Assembly (NCBI GenBank): GCA_963753195.1
Contig: CAVWBH010000005.1
Coordinates: 1 to 64,000, forward strand
Length of the DNA: 64,000 bases
Direction of reading: 5' to 3'
Origin: Palsa-504 sp963753195
GTDB lineage: Bacteria > Actinomycetota > Actinomycetes > Streptosporangiales > Streptosporangiaceae
Shown: in pieces, positions 1-8,458 of the stretch
How positions within the stretch are numbered: position 1 is the first letter of the stretch
Layout: each line of letters begins with the position of its first letter
Translations under genes and position numbers: made by a program
Notes under the pieces: generated by a model
Told to the model about the DNA's origin: nothing
The model's database searches: none
Seen by the model: only the letters and a program-made list of their open reading frames with translations

Positions 1-403
1 AGTTCGTCAACTACCGGTGACACAGGCCCGCTCTAATTTAGCCGGGCGCAAGCTGGACCCGCTTGACGCCTACGCCGTCAGGTCAACAGGCCCGCGCCCG
101 CAGGTCGGCGGTACCCGCCTGCCACGCTGCGCCCATGGCCGCGGCGGCAAGGACCGGGCCTGACCCGTCCTTCGTGCCGGGCATCCTTTGGCTGGGCAAC
201 TCCTCGGCACCTAACGGAAGGACGGGGAGGAGCGAGGCTCCTGGGCCGCCGTCAGTGCTCAACACGCCTTCGGGCGTTATCGCAGACACGAGTATTACCA
301 GGTCACGAGGCAGGGAAGCACACGGAAAGCTAGTGTTCAGTCAACTACTCTGAGTGACGTAGCGGATGATGACCTGTCCCCGCGGCTCCAGACGGGATGA
401 CCG
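1..403. other. Left-edge stretch with no recognised gene
   Basis: No reading frame here resembles a known protein. Two short open frames, at 63-353 on the plus strand and 83-289 on the minus strand, have arbitrary composition and no clear ribosome binding site, so I do not call them. The end next to position 404 should hold the promoter of the lipase gene, but I see no convincing -35/-10 pair. Confidence 0.5.
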
Positions 404-2052
404 ATGTCCGAACGCAGTCACGGAAGCAGGACCGTCCGATCCGTGTGGCGATATCTGATCGGGTTCGTCGCCACGATCGTCGTTCTGGTGCTCGCACTGG
501 CCATCACCCTTCTCTTCCGTCACCAAAGAACGGTGGCCAGCACTAACCAGGCCCAGCAGGTGCTCGCCCCCTTCTACGCCCTGCCGGCGGGGTGGCAGTC
601 AACGGCGCCAGGCGCGGTGTTGCGCGCCGAGAGCGTGGCAGGCGTGCCGTCGGGAGGCCGGGGCTGGCGGATCCTGTACGGACCCAGAAAGCCGACGGCT
701 CGCCGGCGGTCAGCAGTGGCCTGGTCTTCGCGCCCGGGCCGCAGGCACCCTCAGCTCCGCCGGGGGGACGTGACGTCATCGCGTGGGCGCATCCCACGGT
801 CGGCCTGGGCGTGGACTGCGCGCCGTCGCGGGCTCCGGACGTCGAGGCGGACATCCCGGGACTCGCGAACTTCCTGGCCGCCGGGTGGGTAGTAACCGCC
901 ACTGACTACGCCGGCCTGGGAACCCCGGGACCTTCTCAGTATCTGGTGGGCGCGGCTGAGGCTCATGACGTCCTGAACTCGGTGCGAGCGGCTCGCCGCA
1001 TGCCCGGTGTTGACGCGGGGACCCGGGTCGGGCTCTGGGGGCACTCGCAAGGCGGGAACAGTGTCTTGTGGGCTGCTGACCTCGCCCCGCGCTACGCCCC
1101 GGAACTCGACATCGCGGCGGTCGCCGCGGCCGCACCGGCGGCGGACCTTCCGATTCTGCTCTCCCACGAATGGAATTCTGTCATCGGCTCGCTGATCGGG
1201 TCTGAGGTGCTCACGACGTGGCCAGGCACCTATCCAGGCCTGAAACTCCCGGATATCACAAATTCCTCTGCGGGTGATATCAGCAAGATGGCCGCCACGT
1301 GCGTCGAACCGGAGCTGATCAAGCTTGACCTGGGCAGCCATCTCGGCGGGAAGCCCCTGATCAAGACGAATCCGCTCTCGTCGCCGCGGTGGGCCGCGGC
1401 CTTCGCAGCGAATACGCCACCGCCTCCTCCGGTGCCTGCGCTGCTCATTCAGGGAACTAGCGACCCGATCGTCCTGCCCGGCTCAACGGTCACGTACCTT
1501 AAGACTTCCTGCGCCGCCAGCTCGAACATGACCGGGATCTTCATCGGCGACCTCGGCCATGTCAAAGCGGGTGTGGCCGGTGCGCCTTATGCATTCACCT
1601 GGCTGCAGCAACGATTTGCGGGCCTGCCAGCAGGCAACACCTGCAAAACCACTAGTCCCGTGATGCCGCTGCAGATCGTCCAGCCGTTATCCATCGCGCG
1701 GCGCGAGCGGCGACGAAGCTCAGTCAATGACCATTGCATTGGCCCGCTTCGGCTACCCGGGTTCCGCGGTGCCTTCCTGAATGCGCGGCGGGACCGCAGC
1801 CGGGATCCGTTCCCGGCGGCGCATGGTGGCGGCGGCGTCGGCGTCCCGGATGGTCAGCGCGACCAGGGCGGCGATGCCGCTCAGCGAGGCGGCGGTCAGC
1901 AGGGCGTTGTGGAACGCGGGGATCAGCGCGGCGCCGGTGGCCCCGGCCGGGGCGGAGGCCGCGACGACGGTGACCAGCAGGGCCACGCCGAAGCCCCCCG
2001 CGACCTGGGTCTGGGTCTGGAACAGCGCGGACGCGCGGCCGGTGTCGGCTGA
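404..2052 (+). CDS. Secreted lipase/esterase of the secretory lipase (LIP) family, frameshifted
   Basis: Alpha/beta-hydrolase predicted to be exported and to hydrolyse acyl esters. The first 46 residues carry basic residues then one hydrophobic segment (about 18-38), a signal peptide or anchor. The mature part continues one frame away: frame 404 is good up to W-R-I-L-Y (Tyr codon 677-679), then the frame starting TQKADGSP takes over. One missing base just after 679 (tac-cgg-acc) would restore a continuous LIP protein. The second part shows GHSQGG (Ser nucleophile), SDPIVLP (likely Asp) and LGH (His), so the triad is intact. Family similarity ends near 1650, yet the frame stays open to 2052, antisense to the neighbouring MFS gene; that tail is probably not a conserved part. 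It is either a sequencing indel or a recent pseudogene. Confidence 0.75.
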
Positions 2053-3210
2053 GGAGATGGTGGCGAACGACGCGGTCTGAAACGCGATGACGGCAAAGCC
2101 GCTGGTGAACCCGCTGGCGAAGGTCAGCACCCGGATGACCCAGATGCTGGTGTCCAGCCCCACCGTCAGCGCGATCAGCGACCAGACGATGACGATGCCG
2201 CACAGCCCGCCCACCGCCAGCCGCCGCGGCCCGATGCGAGGATAAATGCGCGCCGCGATCTGGGCGCTGATCAAGACCCCGACGGCGCCCGGGAACGTGG
2301 TCAGCCCGGAACTCAGCGCCGAGGCCCCGCGGGCCTGCTGCAGGAACTCCGGCATGACGAACAGGTAACCGCTGTAGGCGGCGTTGTGGCACAGCGCGAT
2401 CACGCTGGTGGTGCGGAAGATCCGGTTGCGCAGCAGCCGCAGATTCAGCATCGGCTCCTTCAAGCGCAACTCGACCACCACCATCACGGCCAGCGCGGCC
2501 AGGCCGACCGTACCGGTGCCGATGATGACCGGGCTGCCCCAGCCTCGCTCCGGTGCCTGGCTCAGCGCGTACAGGACCAGCGCCAGGCCGCCGCCGGCCA
2601 GCACGAAGCCAGCCATGTCCAGCCGGCCGGCGGCCGGCTCGCGGTGCTCGGCCAGGAACAGCAGCCCGATGATCAGCGCGATGGTACCGAACGGCACGTT
2701 GACGAAAAAGCACCACCGCCACGAGAGGTAGGTCGTCAGGACGCCGCCCAGCAGGGGTCCGGCGGCCGGGCCGAGGCTGGTGCCCAGCAAGACCATGCCC
2801 GTGGCGTGAGCACGGCGCTCCGGCGGGAAGGTCCGGAACAGCATGGCCTGCCCGACCGGGATGATCAGGCCGCCGCCGACGCCCTGGACGACCCGGAAGA
2901 TGACCAGCAGGGGCAGCGAACCGGACAGGCCGCACAGCGCCGAGGCCCCGGTGAACAGGGCCAGGGCGAGCAGGAAGATGCGCCGGGTGCCGAACCGGTC
3001 CCCGATCCAGCCCGACAGCGGGATCATCAGGGCCAGCGTGAGCACGTAACTCAGCGTCACCCACTGCGCATCGGCCAGGGACGAGTGGAAGTCCCGGGCC
3101 ACCGAAGGCAGCGCGGTGTAGATGATCGTGTTGTCCACCACGGTCATGTACAGCGCGACCGTGTAGCACACCAGGACGACCAGCTCCTGGCTCGGCCGCC
3201 AGCGGATCAC
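1753..3210 (-). CDS. MFS drug efflux transporter, DHA2 (EmrB/QacA) family
   Basis: Predicted 14-helix proton-coupled exporter of 485 residues. It opens with a first helix carrying the DHA2-type pattern T-V-V-D-N-T-I-I-Y-T-A-L-P, followed by the motif A loop G-D-R-F-G-T-R-R and the motif C-like G-P-L-L-G-G-V-L. It starts at a GTG preceded by GGGAGG about 6 nt upstream. The DUF427 gene ends only 41 nt upstream on the same strand, so the two are probably cotranscribed. The substrate cannot be told from sequence. Its 3' end is overlapped by the run-on frame of the convergent lipase. Confidence 0.88.
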   Translation of the reverse strand: MIRWRPSQELVVLVCYTVALYMTVVDNTIIYTALPSVARDFHSSLADAQWVTLSYVLTLALMIPLSGWIGDRFGTRRIFLLALALFTGASALCGLSGSLPLLVIFRVVQGVGGGLIIPVGQAMLFRTFPPERRAHATGMVLLGTSLGPAAGPLLGGVLTTYLSWRWCFFVNVPFGTIALIIGLLFLAEHREPAAGRLDMAGFVLAGGGLALVLYALSQAPERGWGSPVIIGTGTVGLAALAVMVVVELRLKEPMLNLRLLRNRIFRTTSVIALCHNAAYSGYLFVMPEFLQQARGASALSSGLTTFPGAVGVLISAQIAARIYPRIGPRRLAVGGLCGIVIVWSLIALTVGLDTSIWVIRVLTFASGFTSGFAVIAFQTASFATISSADTGRASALFQTQTQVAGGFGVALLVTVVAASAPAGATGAALIPAFHNALLTAASLSGIAALVALTIRDADAAATMRRRERIPAAVPPRIQEGTAEPG

Positions 3211-3251
3211 AGCGACCTCCCACGGCCCCGGTTCGGGTGCATCGGGCCCCG

Positions 3252-4106
3252 TCAGGTACCCGGTCCGGCCGACCAGGGCGTGATGGGCCGCTGGAGCCGC
3301 ATGCCGTCCAGGCTGACATCAATCCGCTCATCGAAGAACGCGATAAGACCGCGGACCTGTGTCGCGTCGTGCAGCGGATCGTCATAGGTCCAGGCGATAT
3401 CGGCGAGCTGACCGCCGCGCAGCGCCACCGACCAGTACGACGCCTGTCCCTTGTAAGCACAGTACGTCCGGGTGCCGCTGGGTATCAGCTTGGCCTGGAT
3501 GTCCTCGCGCGGCAGGTAGTAGCGAGTCGGCAGCATGGTCTCGAACAACAGCACCGGCCGGGAGCTCTCGGCGAGGAGCTGGCCGTCCAGCTCCAGCCGG
3601 ACATGACGAGAACTGGCGAGAACGTCGATGCGGTGAAACGGATCTCGCGGATGAGCCACGTTGACTTCGTCTTCCTCATACCAGGAATCGAGGGCGCCGA
3701 AGTCCAGGATCACGTATCCGGCCAGGTCCGCATCGGCGGGACGGTATCCCGCTCCCGGTCGGCTCTGGCCGCCGGCCAGGAGGTCTACGACCTGCCCCTC
3801 GGCGGTATGCACAGCGAAGGGAACCGACGGGTCGAGCACGGGGCGCCGGAAGAGCGCAGGCATGGGGAGACCGGCGTCATCGGTGGCCGGAGCGGCCGCC
3901 ACGGCCGCCGGGACCAGCCTGCCGCTGACGTCATCCTCCGGAACGGCATACGACGGCACGACGCGACGCGGCTCCCAGACCAGCATCGCCCGGGTGGTGT
4001 CCACGACGGTCACACCAGCCAGGACGGCCCGGATGCGCTTGGCCGTGGGCTCGAACCGCACCTGGTCGAACCCGCTCGACAGCAAGCTGCGCAGCTGAAT
4101 GCTCAT
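3252..4106 (-). CDS. DUF427 domain protein (two tandem copies)
   Basis: Protein of 284 residues built of two DUF427 modules. The second is easiest to see, with the block Y-Y-L-P-R-E-D, then Y-C-A-Y-K-G-Q-A-S-Y-W, then I-A-W-T-Y-D-D-P. The first module carries W-E-P-R-R-V-V-P-S-Y and, past a linker, the later block W-Y-E-E-D-E. The start at 4106 is chosen over the longer frame beginning at 4199 because GGGAGGAG lies right before this ATG and the extra 31 residues look non-coding. DUF427 proteins are common in Actinobacteria and have no settled function. It lies immediately upstream of the MFS exporter. Confidence 0.8.
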   Translation of the reverse strand: MSIQLRSLLSSGFDQVRFEPTAKRIRAVLAGVTVVDTTRAMLVWEPRRVVPSYAVPEDDVSGRLVPAAVAAAPATDDAGLPMPALFRRPVLDPSVPFAVHTAEGQVVDLLAGGQSRPGAGYRPADADLAGYVILDFGALDSWYEEDEVNVAHPRDPFHRIDVLASSRHVRLELDGQLLAESSRPVLLFETMLPTRYYLPREDIQAKLIPSGTRTYCAYKGQASYWSVALRGGQLADIAWTYDDPLHDATQVRGLIAFFDERIDVSLDGMRLQRPITPWSAGPGT

Positions 4107-4195
4107 CGCTCTCCTCCCAGTCACCGCCGTTCCCATCATGGCGCAGGGCCGGCTGTTCCCTCCAGCGGCTGACCCGTCCGGCGACAGCCCAGAGG

Positions 4196-5188
4196 TCACC
4201 GGCGGTAGCCGGCCAGGGCTTCCAGCCGGCGCAGGCGCTCGCCTGCGGGCGGGTGAGTCGCGAACAGCCGGGCGAAGCCCTCGGCGCGGAACGGGCTGGC
4301 CATCATGAGATGGCCGACCGAGGTCACCCGCGCGTCAGGGGCCAGCGCCAACTCCGCGGTGCCGGCCTCGATCTTCCGCAGGGCGCTGGCCAGGGCCACC
4401 GGATCGCCGGTCAGCAGGGCGCCGGCCGCGTCGGCCCGGTACTCGCGTCCCCTGCTCACCGACAGCCGGATCACGAGCGCCGCGACGGGCCCGAGCAGCA
4501 GCATCGCGGCCCCTTCCATCAGGCCGAGGCCGTGCAGTGCGCGACCCCGGGCCAGGCCATCCGGAACGCGACCCCGGGCCGGGCCATCCGGAACGCGAGC
4601 CCGGGCCAGGGCGTGCGGAACGCGACCCCGGGCCAGGGCGTGCGGTGCGCGACCCCGGGCCAGGGCGGCCGGGGACGTGATGATGGTGGCCAGCGCCGCC
4701 GAGAACGTGGCGGGCAGGATGTCCCGGCCGGAGATGTGCGCGAGCTCGTGGCCGAGTACCCCGCGCAGCTCGGCCTGGTCGAGTGAGGCCAGCAGTCCCC
4801 TGGTGCAGCAGATCGCGGCGCCGCGGGGATTGCGGCCGGCGGTGAACGAGTTCGGCTGCTCGGCAGGCGACAGGTACAGGCGCGGCACCGGGAGGCGGCC
4901 GGCCTTGCTCAGCTCCCGCACCAGGCGGTAGAGCTCGGGGTGCTCGACCTCGCTCACCGGCCGGGCCGCCATCGCGGACAGGGCCAGGCGGTCGCAGTAG
5001 ACACCGGCGCCCGCGATCGCCGCGGCCGCGGCCGCCACCCCGGCCACCGCACCGCCGGCCACCGCGCCGCCGCCGCCCGCGGCCGCGGCGCCGACCGCGG
5101 CGCCGATCGCGATCAGCGGGATCGCCGACGCGGTGAGCCTGACCGCCGCGCCGGTCAGTGCCGCCGCCCGCGGCCGGTCACTGCGCAC
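4196..5188 (-). CDS. htpX: M48-family membrane zinc metalloprotease, HtpX-like
   Basis: Predicted inner-membrane protease for damaged membrane proteins. The zinc site is H-E-L-A-H at residues 147-151, with the third ligand likely Glu249 in R-E-Y-R-A-D-A-A-G. Two hydrophobic stretches occur at about 20-70 (Ala/Gly-rich, low complexity) and two more flank the catalytic region. GTG start at 5188 with GGGAGG about 9 nt upstream. Unusual feature: residues 177-219, in the loop before the fourth hydrophobic segment, are a nine-residue repeat rich in Arg and Ala, encoded by 27-nt DNA repeats (listed separately). The symbol is by similarity only; other M48B proteases look alike. Confidence 0.82.
   Translation of the reverse strand: MRSDRPRAAALTGAAVRLTASAIPLIAIGAAVGAAAAGGGGAVAGGAVAGVAAAAAAIAGAGVYCDRLALSAMAARPVSEVEHPELYRLVRELSKAGRLPVPRLYLSPAEQPNSFTAGRNPRGAAICCTRGLLASLDQAELRGVLGHELAHISGRDILPATFSAALATIITSPAALARGRAPHALARGRVPHALARARVPDGPARGRVPDGLARGRALHGLGLMEGAAMLLLGPVAALVIRLSVSRGREYRADAAGALLTGDPVALASALRKIEAGTAELALAPDARVTSVGHLMMASPFRAEGFARLFATHPPAGERLRRLEALAGYRR
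4541..4675. repeat. Tandem 27-nt repeat inside the HtpX-like gene, five units
   Basis: Units start at 4541, 4568, 4595, 4622 and 4649. The core shared by all is gcgaccccgggcc with single changes; the last unit diverges at its end. As 27 is a multiple of three, each unit adds nine residues (A-R-G-R-V-P-x-x-x) to the protease without breaking its frame. This is a coding minisatellite in a non-catalytic loop. Confidence 0.93.
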
Positions 5189-5493
5189 CGCTATGCACCT
5201 CCCGGGGTCCCGCGTTCGGCCCGCCGAAGGGCAGGGCCTGGCCGGTATGCCACCTGAGTCCCGGCCGCTCCAACAGCTACGGCAGGCACAACCGGGGCCG
5301 CGAGCGCGTAACGGAATCTGTCACAACCTACATGCGCACCGTCAAAAAACGGCAAACCGGGAATAGCATCGGGCACATGCACGTTTGTCGTTGCCCTCTC
5401 GCCGCGTAAGATCTGAAGCAGCCTAACTCACACCCCCGCTGCGGGGTGATGCTGCCAGAGGGTCCGGCTGGGGCAGGCCGAGGAGGTCCTGGA
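5189..5493. promoter_or_regulatory. Divergent intergenic region between htpX-like gene and korA
   Basis: Should contain the promoters of both flanking genes. It includes a locally A/T-richer stretch (about 5335-5370) and, at 5432-5449, a hairpin with arms CACCCC and GGGGTG around a six-base loop, lying in the probable korA leader just before the AGGAGG ribosome binding site (5481-5486). I could not assign -35/-10 boxes with confidence. No Rex-type site is visible here. Confidence 0.4.
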
Positions 5494-7353
5494 GTGGTGG
5501 ACAAGCAGGTCCAGCAGCTCGATCATGTCATCATCAGGTTCGCCGGCGACTCCGGCGACGGGATGCAGCTCACCGGGGACAGGTTCACCCAGGAGACGGC
5601 GGTCTTCGGGAATGACCTGTCCACGCTGCCGAATTTCCCGGCCGAAATCCGTGCTCCGGCCGGCACCCTGCCCGGGGTATCGAGTTTCCAGCTCCATTTC
5701 GCCGATCATGACGTTCTCACGCCGGGCGACGAGCCGGACGTGCTCGTGGCGATGAACCCGGCCGCCCTCAAGGCCAACCTCAGCGATCTGCCCCGCGGCG
5801 GCGACCTGATCGTCAACACCGACGAGTTCACCAAGCGCAACCTGGCCCGGGTCGGGTATGGCGTCAGCCCGCTCGAGGACGGCTCGCTGGAGCAGTACCA
5901 TCTGCACGCCGTGCCCATCACCTCGCTGACGGTCAAGGCCCTGGAAGAGTACGACCTCACCAGGAGGGACGCCGAGCGGTCCAAGAACATGTTCGCGCTC
6001 GGCATGCTGTCCTGGCTGTACGACCGGCCCGCCGAGGGCACGCTGGCCTTCCTCAAGGCCAGGTTCGGCAACCGGCCGGAGATCATGGCCGCGAACGTGG
6101 CCGCCTTCCAGGCGGGCTGGAACTTCGGCGAGACGACCGAGGCGTTCCCGTCCCGGTACCAGGTCAAGCCGGCCCGGCTGACGCCCGGCACGTACCGCAA
6201 CATCAACGGGAGCACCGCGCTGGCCTACGGCCTCATCGCGGCGTCGCAGCTGGCCCGGCTGCCGCTGTTCTTCGGCTCCTACCCGATCACGCCGGCCTCG
6301 GAGATCCTGCACGAGCTGGCCCGGCACAAGCGCTTCGGGGTCCGCACGTTCCAGGCGGAGGACGAGATCGCGGCCAGCGGCGCGGCCCTCGGCGCGTCCT
6401 TCGGCGGCTCGCTGGGCGTGACCGCCACCTCCGGGCCCGGCATGCTGCTGAAGGCCGAGACCATCGGCCTGGCCGTGTCGGTCGAGCTGCCCCTGATCAT
6501 CTGTGACATCCAGCGGGCCGGCCCGTCCACCGGGATGCCGACCAAGACCGAGCAGGCCGACCTGCTGCAGGCGATGTTCGGCCGCAACGGCGAGTCGCCG
6601 GTGCCCATCGTCGCCGCGGCCGGCCCGGCCGACTGCTTCCACGCGGCCATCGAGGCGGCCAGGATCGCGGTGAAGTACCGCACTCCGGTGTTCCTGATGT
6701 CGGACACCTACCTGGCCAACGGCTCCGAGCCGTGGCGGATCCCGGACGTGGCCGGCCTTCCCGACCTGAGCCAGGAGTTCGCGTTCACCGTGGCCGCCGA
6801 CCTCGGGGGCGAAGGATTCGAGCCGTTCCGGCGGGACCCGGCGACCCTGGCCCGGCCGTGGGCCGTGCCCGGCACGGCGGGCCTGGAGCACCGCATCGGC
6901 GGCATCGAGAAGGCCGACGTCACCGGGGACATCTCCTACGACCCGGACAACCACGACCGCATGGTCCGGCTGAGAGCGGCCAAGGTCGACGGCATCGCGG
7001 CCGACATCCCGCTGGTCGAGGTGGACGACCCGGACGGCGACGCCCGGGTCCTGGTGCTCGGCTGGGGCTCGACCTTCGGCACGATCGGCGCGGCCGTCCG
7101 CCGGATCCGCGGCGCCGGCCAGCAGGTGGCCCAGGCCCACCTGCGGCACCTCAACCCGTTCCCGCCCAACCTGGGCGACGTGCTCCGCCGGTACGACAAG
7201 GTGCTCGTACCGGAAATCAACCTCGGCCAGCTCACCCTGCTGCTGCGCGCGCGCTACCTGGTCGACGTGATCTCCTACAACCGGGTCAGCGGCATGCCGT
7301 TCCAGATAGCCGAGCTGACCGGCGTCATCGAGGATGTGATCAGCCATGTCTGA
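5494..7353 (+). CDS. korA: 2-oxoacid:ferredoxin oxidoreductase, alpha subunit with fused gamma domain
   Basis: With KorB, it oxidatively decarboxylates a 2-oxoacid (most likely 2-oxoglutarate) to the acyl-CoA while reducing ferredoxin. The N-terminal ~190 residues form the gamma domain (V-I-I-R-F-A-G-D-S-G-D-G-M near the start); the rest is the alpha, pyrimidine-binding-type region with Y-P-I-T-P-A-S-E-I. This gamma-alpha fusion is the arrangement of the mycobacterial KorA. The frame is open from 5446, but GTG at 5494 has AGGAGG 7 nt upstream; GTG 5497 is equally possible. The gene overlaps korB by 8 nt, implying coupled translation. In actinomycetes KorAB can replace or supplement the 2-oxoglutarate dehydrogenase step of the TCA cycle. 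Confidence 0.92.
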   Translation: MVDKQVQQLDHVIIRFAGDSGDGMQLTGDRFTQETAVFGNDLSTLPNFPAEIRAPAGTLPGVSSFQLHFADHDVLTPGDEPDVLVAMNPAALKANLSDLPRGGDLIVNTDEFTKRNLARVGYGVSPLEDGSLEQYHLHAVPITSLTVKALEEYDLTRRDAERSKNMFALGMLSWLYDRPAEGTLAFLKARFGNRPEIMAANVAAFQAGWNFGETTEAFPSRYQVKPARLTPGTYRNINGSTALAYGLIAASQLARLPLFFGSYPITPASEILHELARHKRFGVRTFQAEDEIAASGAALGASFGGSLGVTATSGPGMLLKAETIGLAVSVELPLIICDIQRAGPSTGMPTKTEQADLLQAMFGRNGESPVPIVAAAGPADCFHAAIEAARIAVKYRTPVFLMSDTYLANGSEPWRIPDVAGLPDLSQEFAFTVAADLGGEGFEPFRRDPATLARPWAVPGTAGLEHRIGGIEKADVTGDISYDPDNHDRMVRLRAAKVDGIAADIPLVEVDDPDGDARVLVLGWGSTFGTIGAAVRRIRGAGQQVAQAHLRHLNPFPPNLGDVLRRYDKVLVPEINLGQLTLLLRARYLVDVISYNRVSGMPFQIAELTGVIEDVISHV

Positions 7354-8416
7354 GGCGAACGGCCACCAGGGCCACCGGCTCGCCTCGCTGGCCCTGGTGC
7401 CCAGGGCCACGGATCGTTCGGCAGCGAAGGATTTCAAGTCTGACCAGGAGGTACGGTGGTGCCCGGGCTGCGGGGATTACGCCATCCTGGCCGCCTTCCA
7501 GGCCTTCCTGCCCGACCTTGACGTGCCGCGGGAGAACGTGGTCGTCATCTCCGGTATCGGGTGCTCATCCCGGCTGCCGTACTACGTGGACACCTACGGG
7601 ATGCACTCCATCCACGGCCGCGCGCCGGCCATCGCCACCGGCCTGGCGGCGTCCCGGCCCGACCTGTCGGTCTGGGTCATCACCGGTGACGGGGACGGGC
7701 TGTCCATCGGCGGCAACCACCTGATCCACGCGCTGCGCCGCAACGTCAACATCAAGATCCTCCTGTTCAACAACAGGATCTACGGGCTGACCAAGGGCCA
7801 GTACTCGCCGACCTCCGAGCAGGGCAAGGTGACCAAGTCGACCCCGTTCGGGTCGCTGGATCACCCGTTCAACCCGGTGTCCCTGGCGCTCGGCGCCGAC
7901 GCGACCTTCGTCGCGCGGACGATCGATTCCGACCGCAGGCACCTGACCTCGGTGCTGCGCGCCGCCGCGGACCATCAAGGCGCCGCGTTCATCGAGATCT
8001 TCCAGAACTGCCCCATCTACAACGACGACGCGTTCGCGCCGCTGAAGGAGTCGGCCGGGGGCGGCGAGCGGCTGGTCCGGCTGGAGCACGGCGCGCCGGT
8101 CCGGTTCGGGCCCGAGGGCTCCAAGGGGCTGCGGTTCGGCCGGCACGGCGAGCTCGAGGCGGTCGACGTGGCCGACGCCGACCCGGACACGCTGATCACG
8201 CACGACGCGTACCGCGCCGACCCGTCCTACGCGTTCGCGCTGTCCAGGCTGGACACGGCGGACTTCCGGACCACCCCGATCGGGGTGTTCCGCCAGGCCG
8301 AGCAGCCGACCTATGACCGGCTGATGGCCGAGCAGATCGCCGCGGCCCAGGCCCGCGGCGGCGCCGGCGACCTGGCCGCCCTGCTGGCCGGCAACGACAC
8401 CTGGGACGTCAACTGA
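7346..8416 (+). CDS. korB: 2-oxoacid:ferredoxin oxidoreductase, beta subunit (thiamine diphosphate)
   Basis: Catalytic partner of KorA, 356 residues. C-P-G-C-G near residue 35 and G-I-G-C-S are iron-sulfur cysteine motifs of the family, and G-D-G-D followed by about 25 residues to N-N is the thiamine diphosphate binding motif. The conserved H-G-R-A stretch and the I-F-Q-N-C-P block also fit. It starts inside the last codons of korA. The next gene (polyprenyl synthase) is convergent and ends 42 nt away, so the kor operon has only these two genes here; the ferredoxin partner is not in the window. Confidence 0.93.
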   Translation: MSEANGHQGHRLASLALVPRATDRSAAKDFKSDQEVRWCPGCGDYAILAAFQAFLPDLDVPRENVVVISGIGCSSRLPYYVDTYGMHSIHGRAPAIATGLAASRPDLSVWVITGDGDGLSIGGNHLIHALRRNVNIKILLFNNRIYGLTKGQYSPTSEQGKVTKSTPFGSLDHPFNPVSLALGADATFVARTIDSDRRHLTSVLRAAADHQGAAFIEIFQNCPIYNDDAFAPLKESAGGGERLVRLEHGAPVRFGPEGSKGLRFGRHGELEAVDVADADPDTLITHDAYRADPSYAFALSRLDTADFRTTPIGVFRQAEQPTYDRLMAEQIAAAQARGGAGDLAALLAGNDTWDVN

Positions 8417-8426
8417 GCCTCGGGGC

Positions 8427-8441
8427 CCGCCGCGCCGGCGG
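8427..8441. terminator. Possible bidirectional hairpin between korB and the polyprenyl synthase gene
   Basis: Stem CCGCC/GGCGG with a five-base loop lies in the 42-nt gap between two convergent stops. There is no U-run, as usual for high-GC actinobacteria. The placement suits a shared terminator, but such short G/C stems arise often by chance here. Confidence 0.3.
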
Positions 8442-8458
8442 CTGACGCCAGCTGCGGG

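Noticed and set aside
63..353. Open frames at the left edge (63-353 plus, 83-289 minus)
   Set aside because: No family resemblance, no good ribosome binding site, and composition like random G/C-rich DNA.
4541..4675. Repeats considered as a CRISPR array
   Set aside because: Units are contiguous with no spacers and are in a coding frame.
4253..4786. Plus-strand frame across the 27-nt repeats
   Set aside because: It is the antisense shadow of the HtpX-like gene; repeats keep several frames open.
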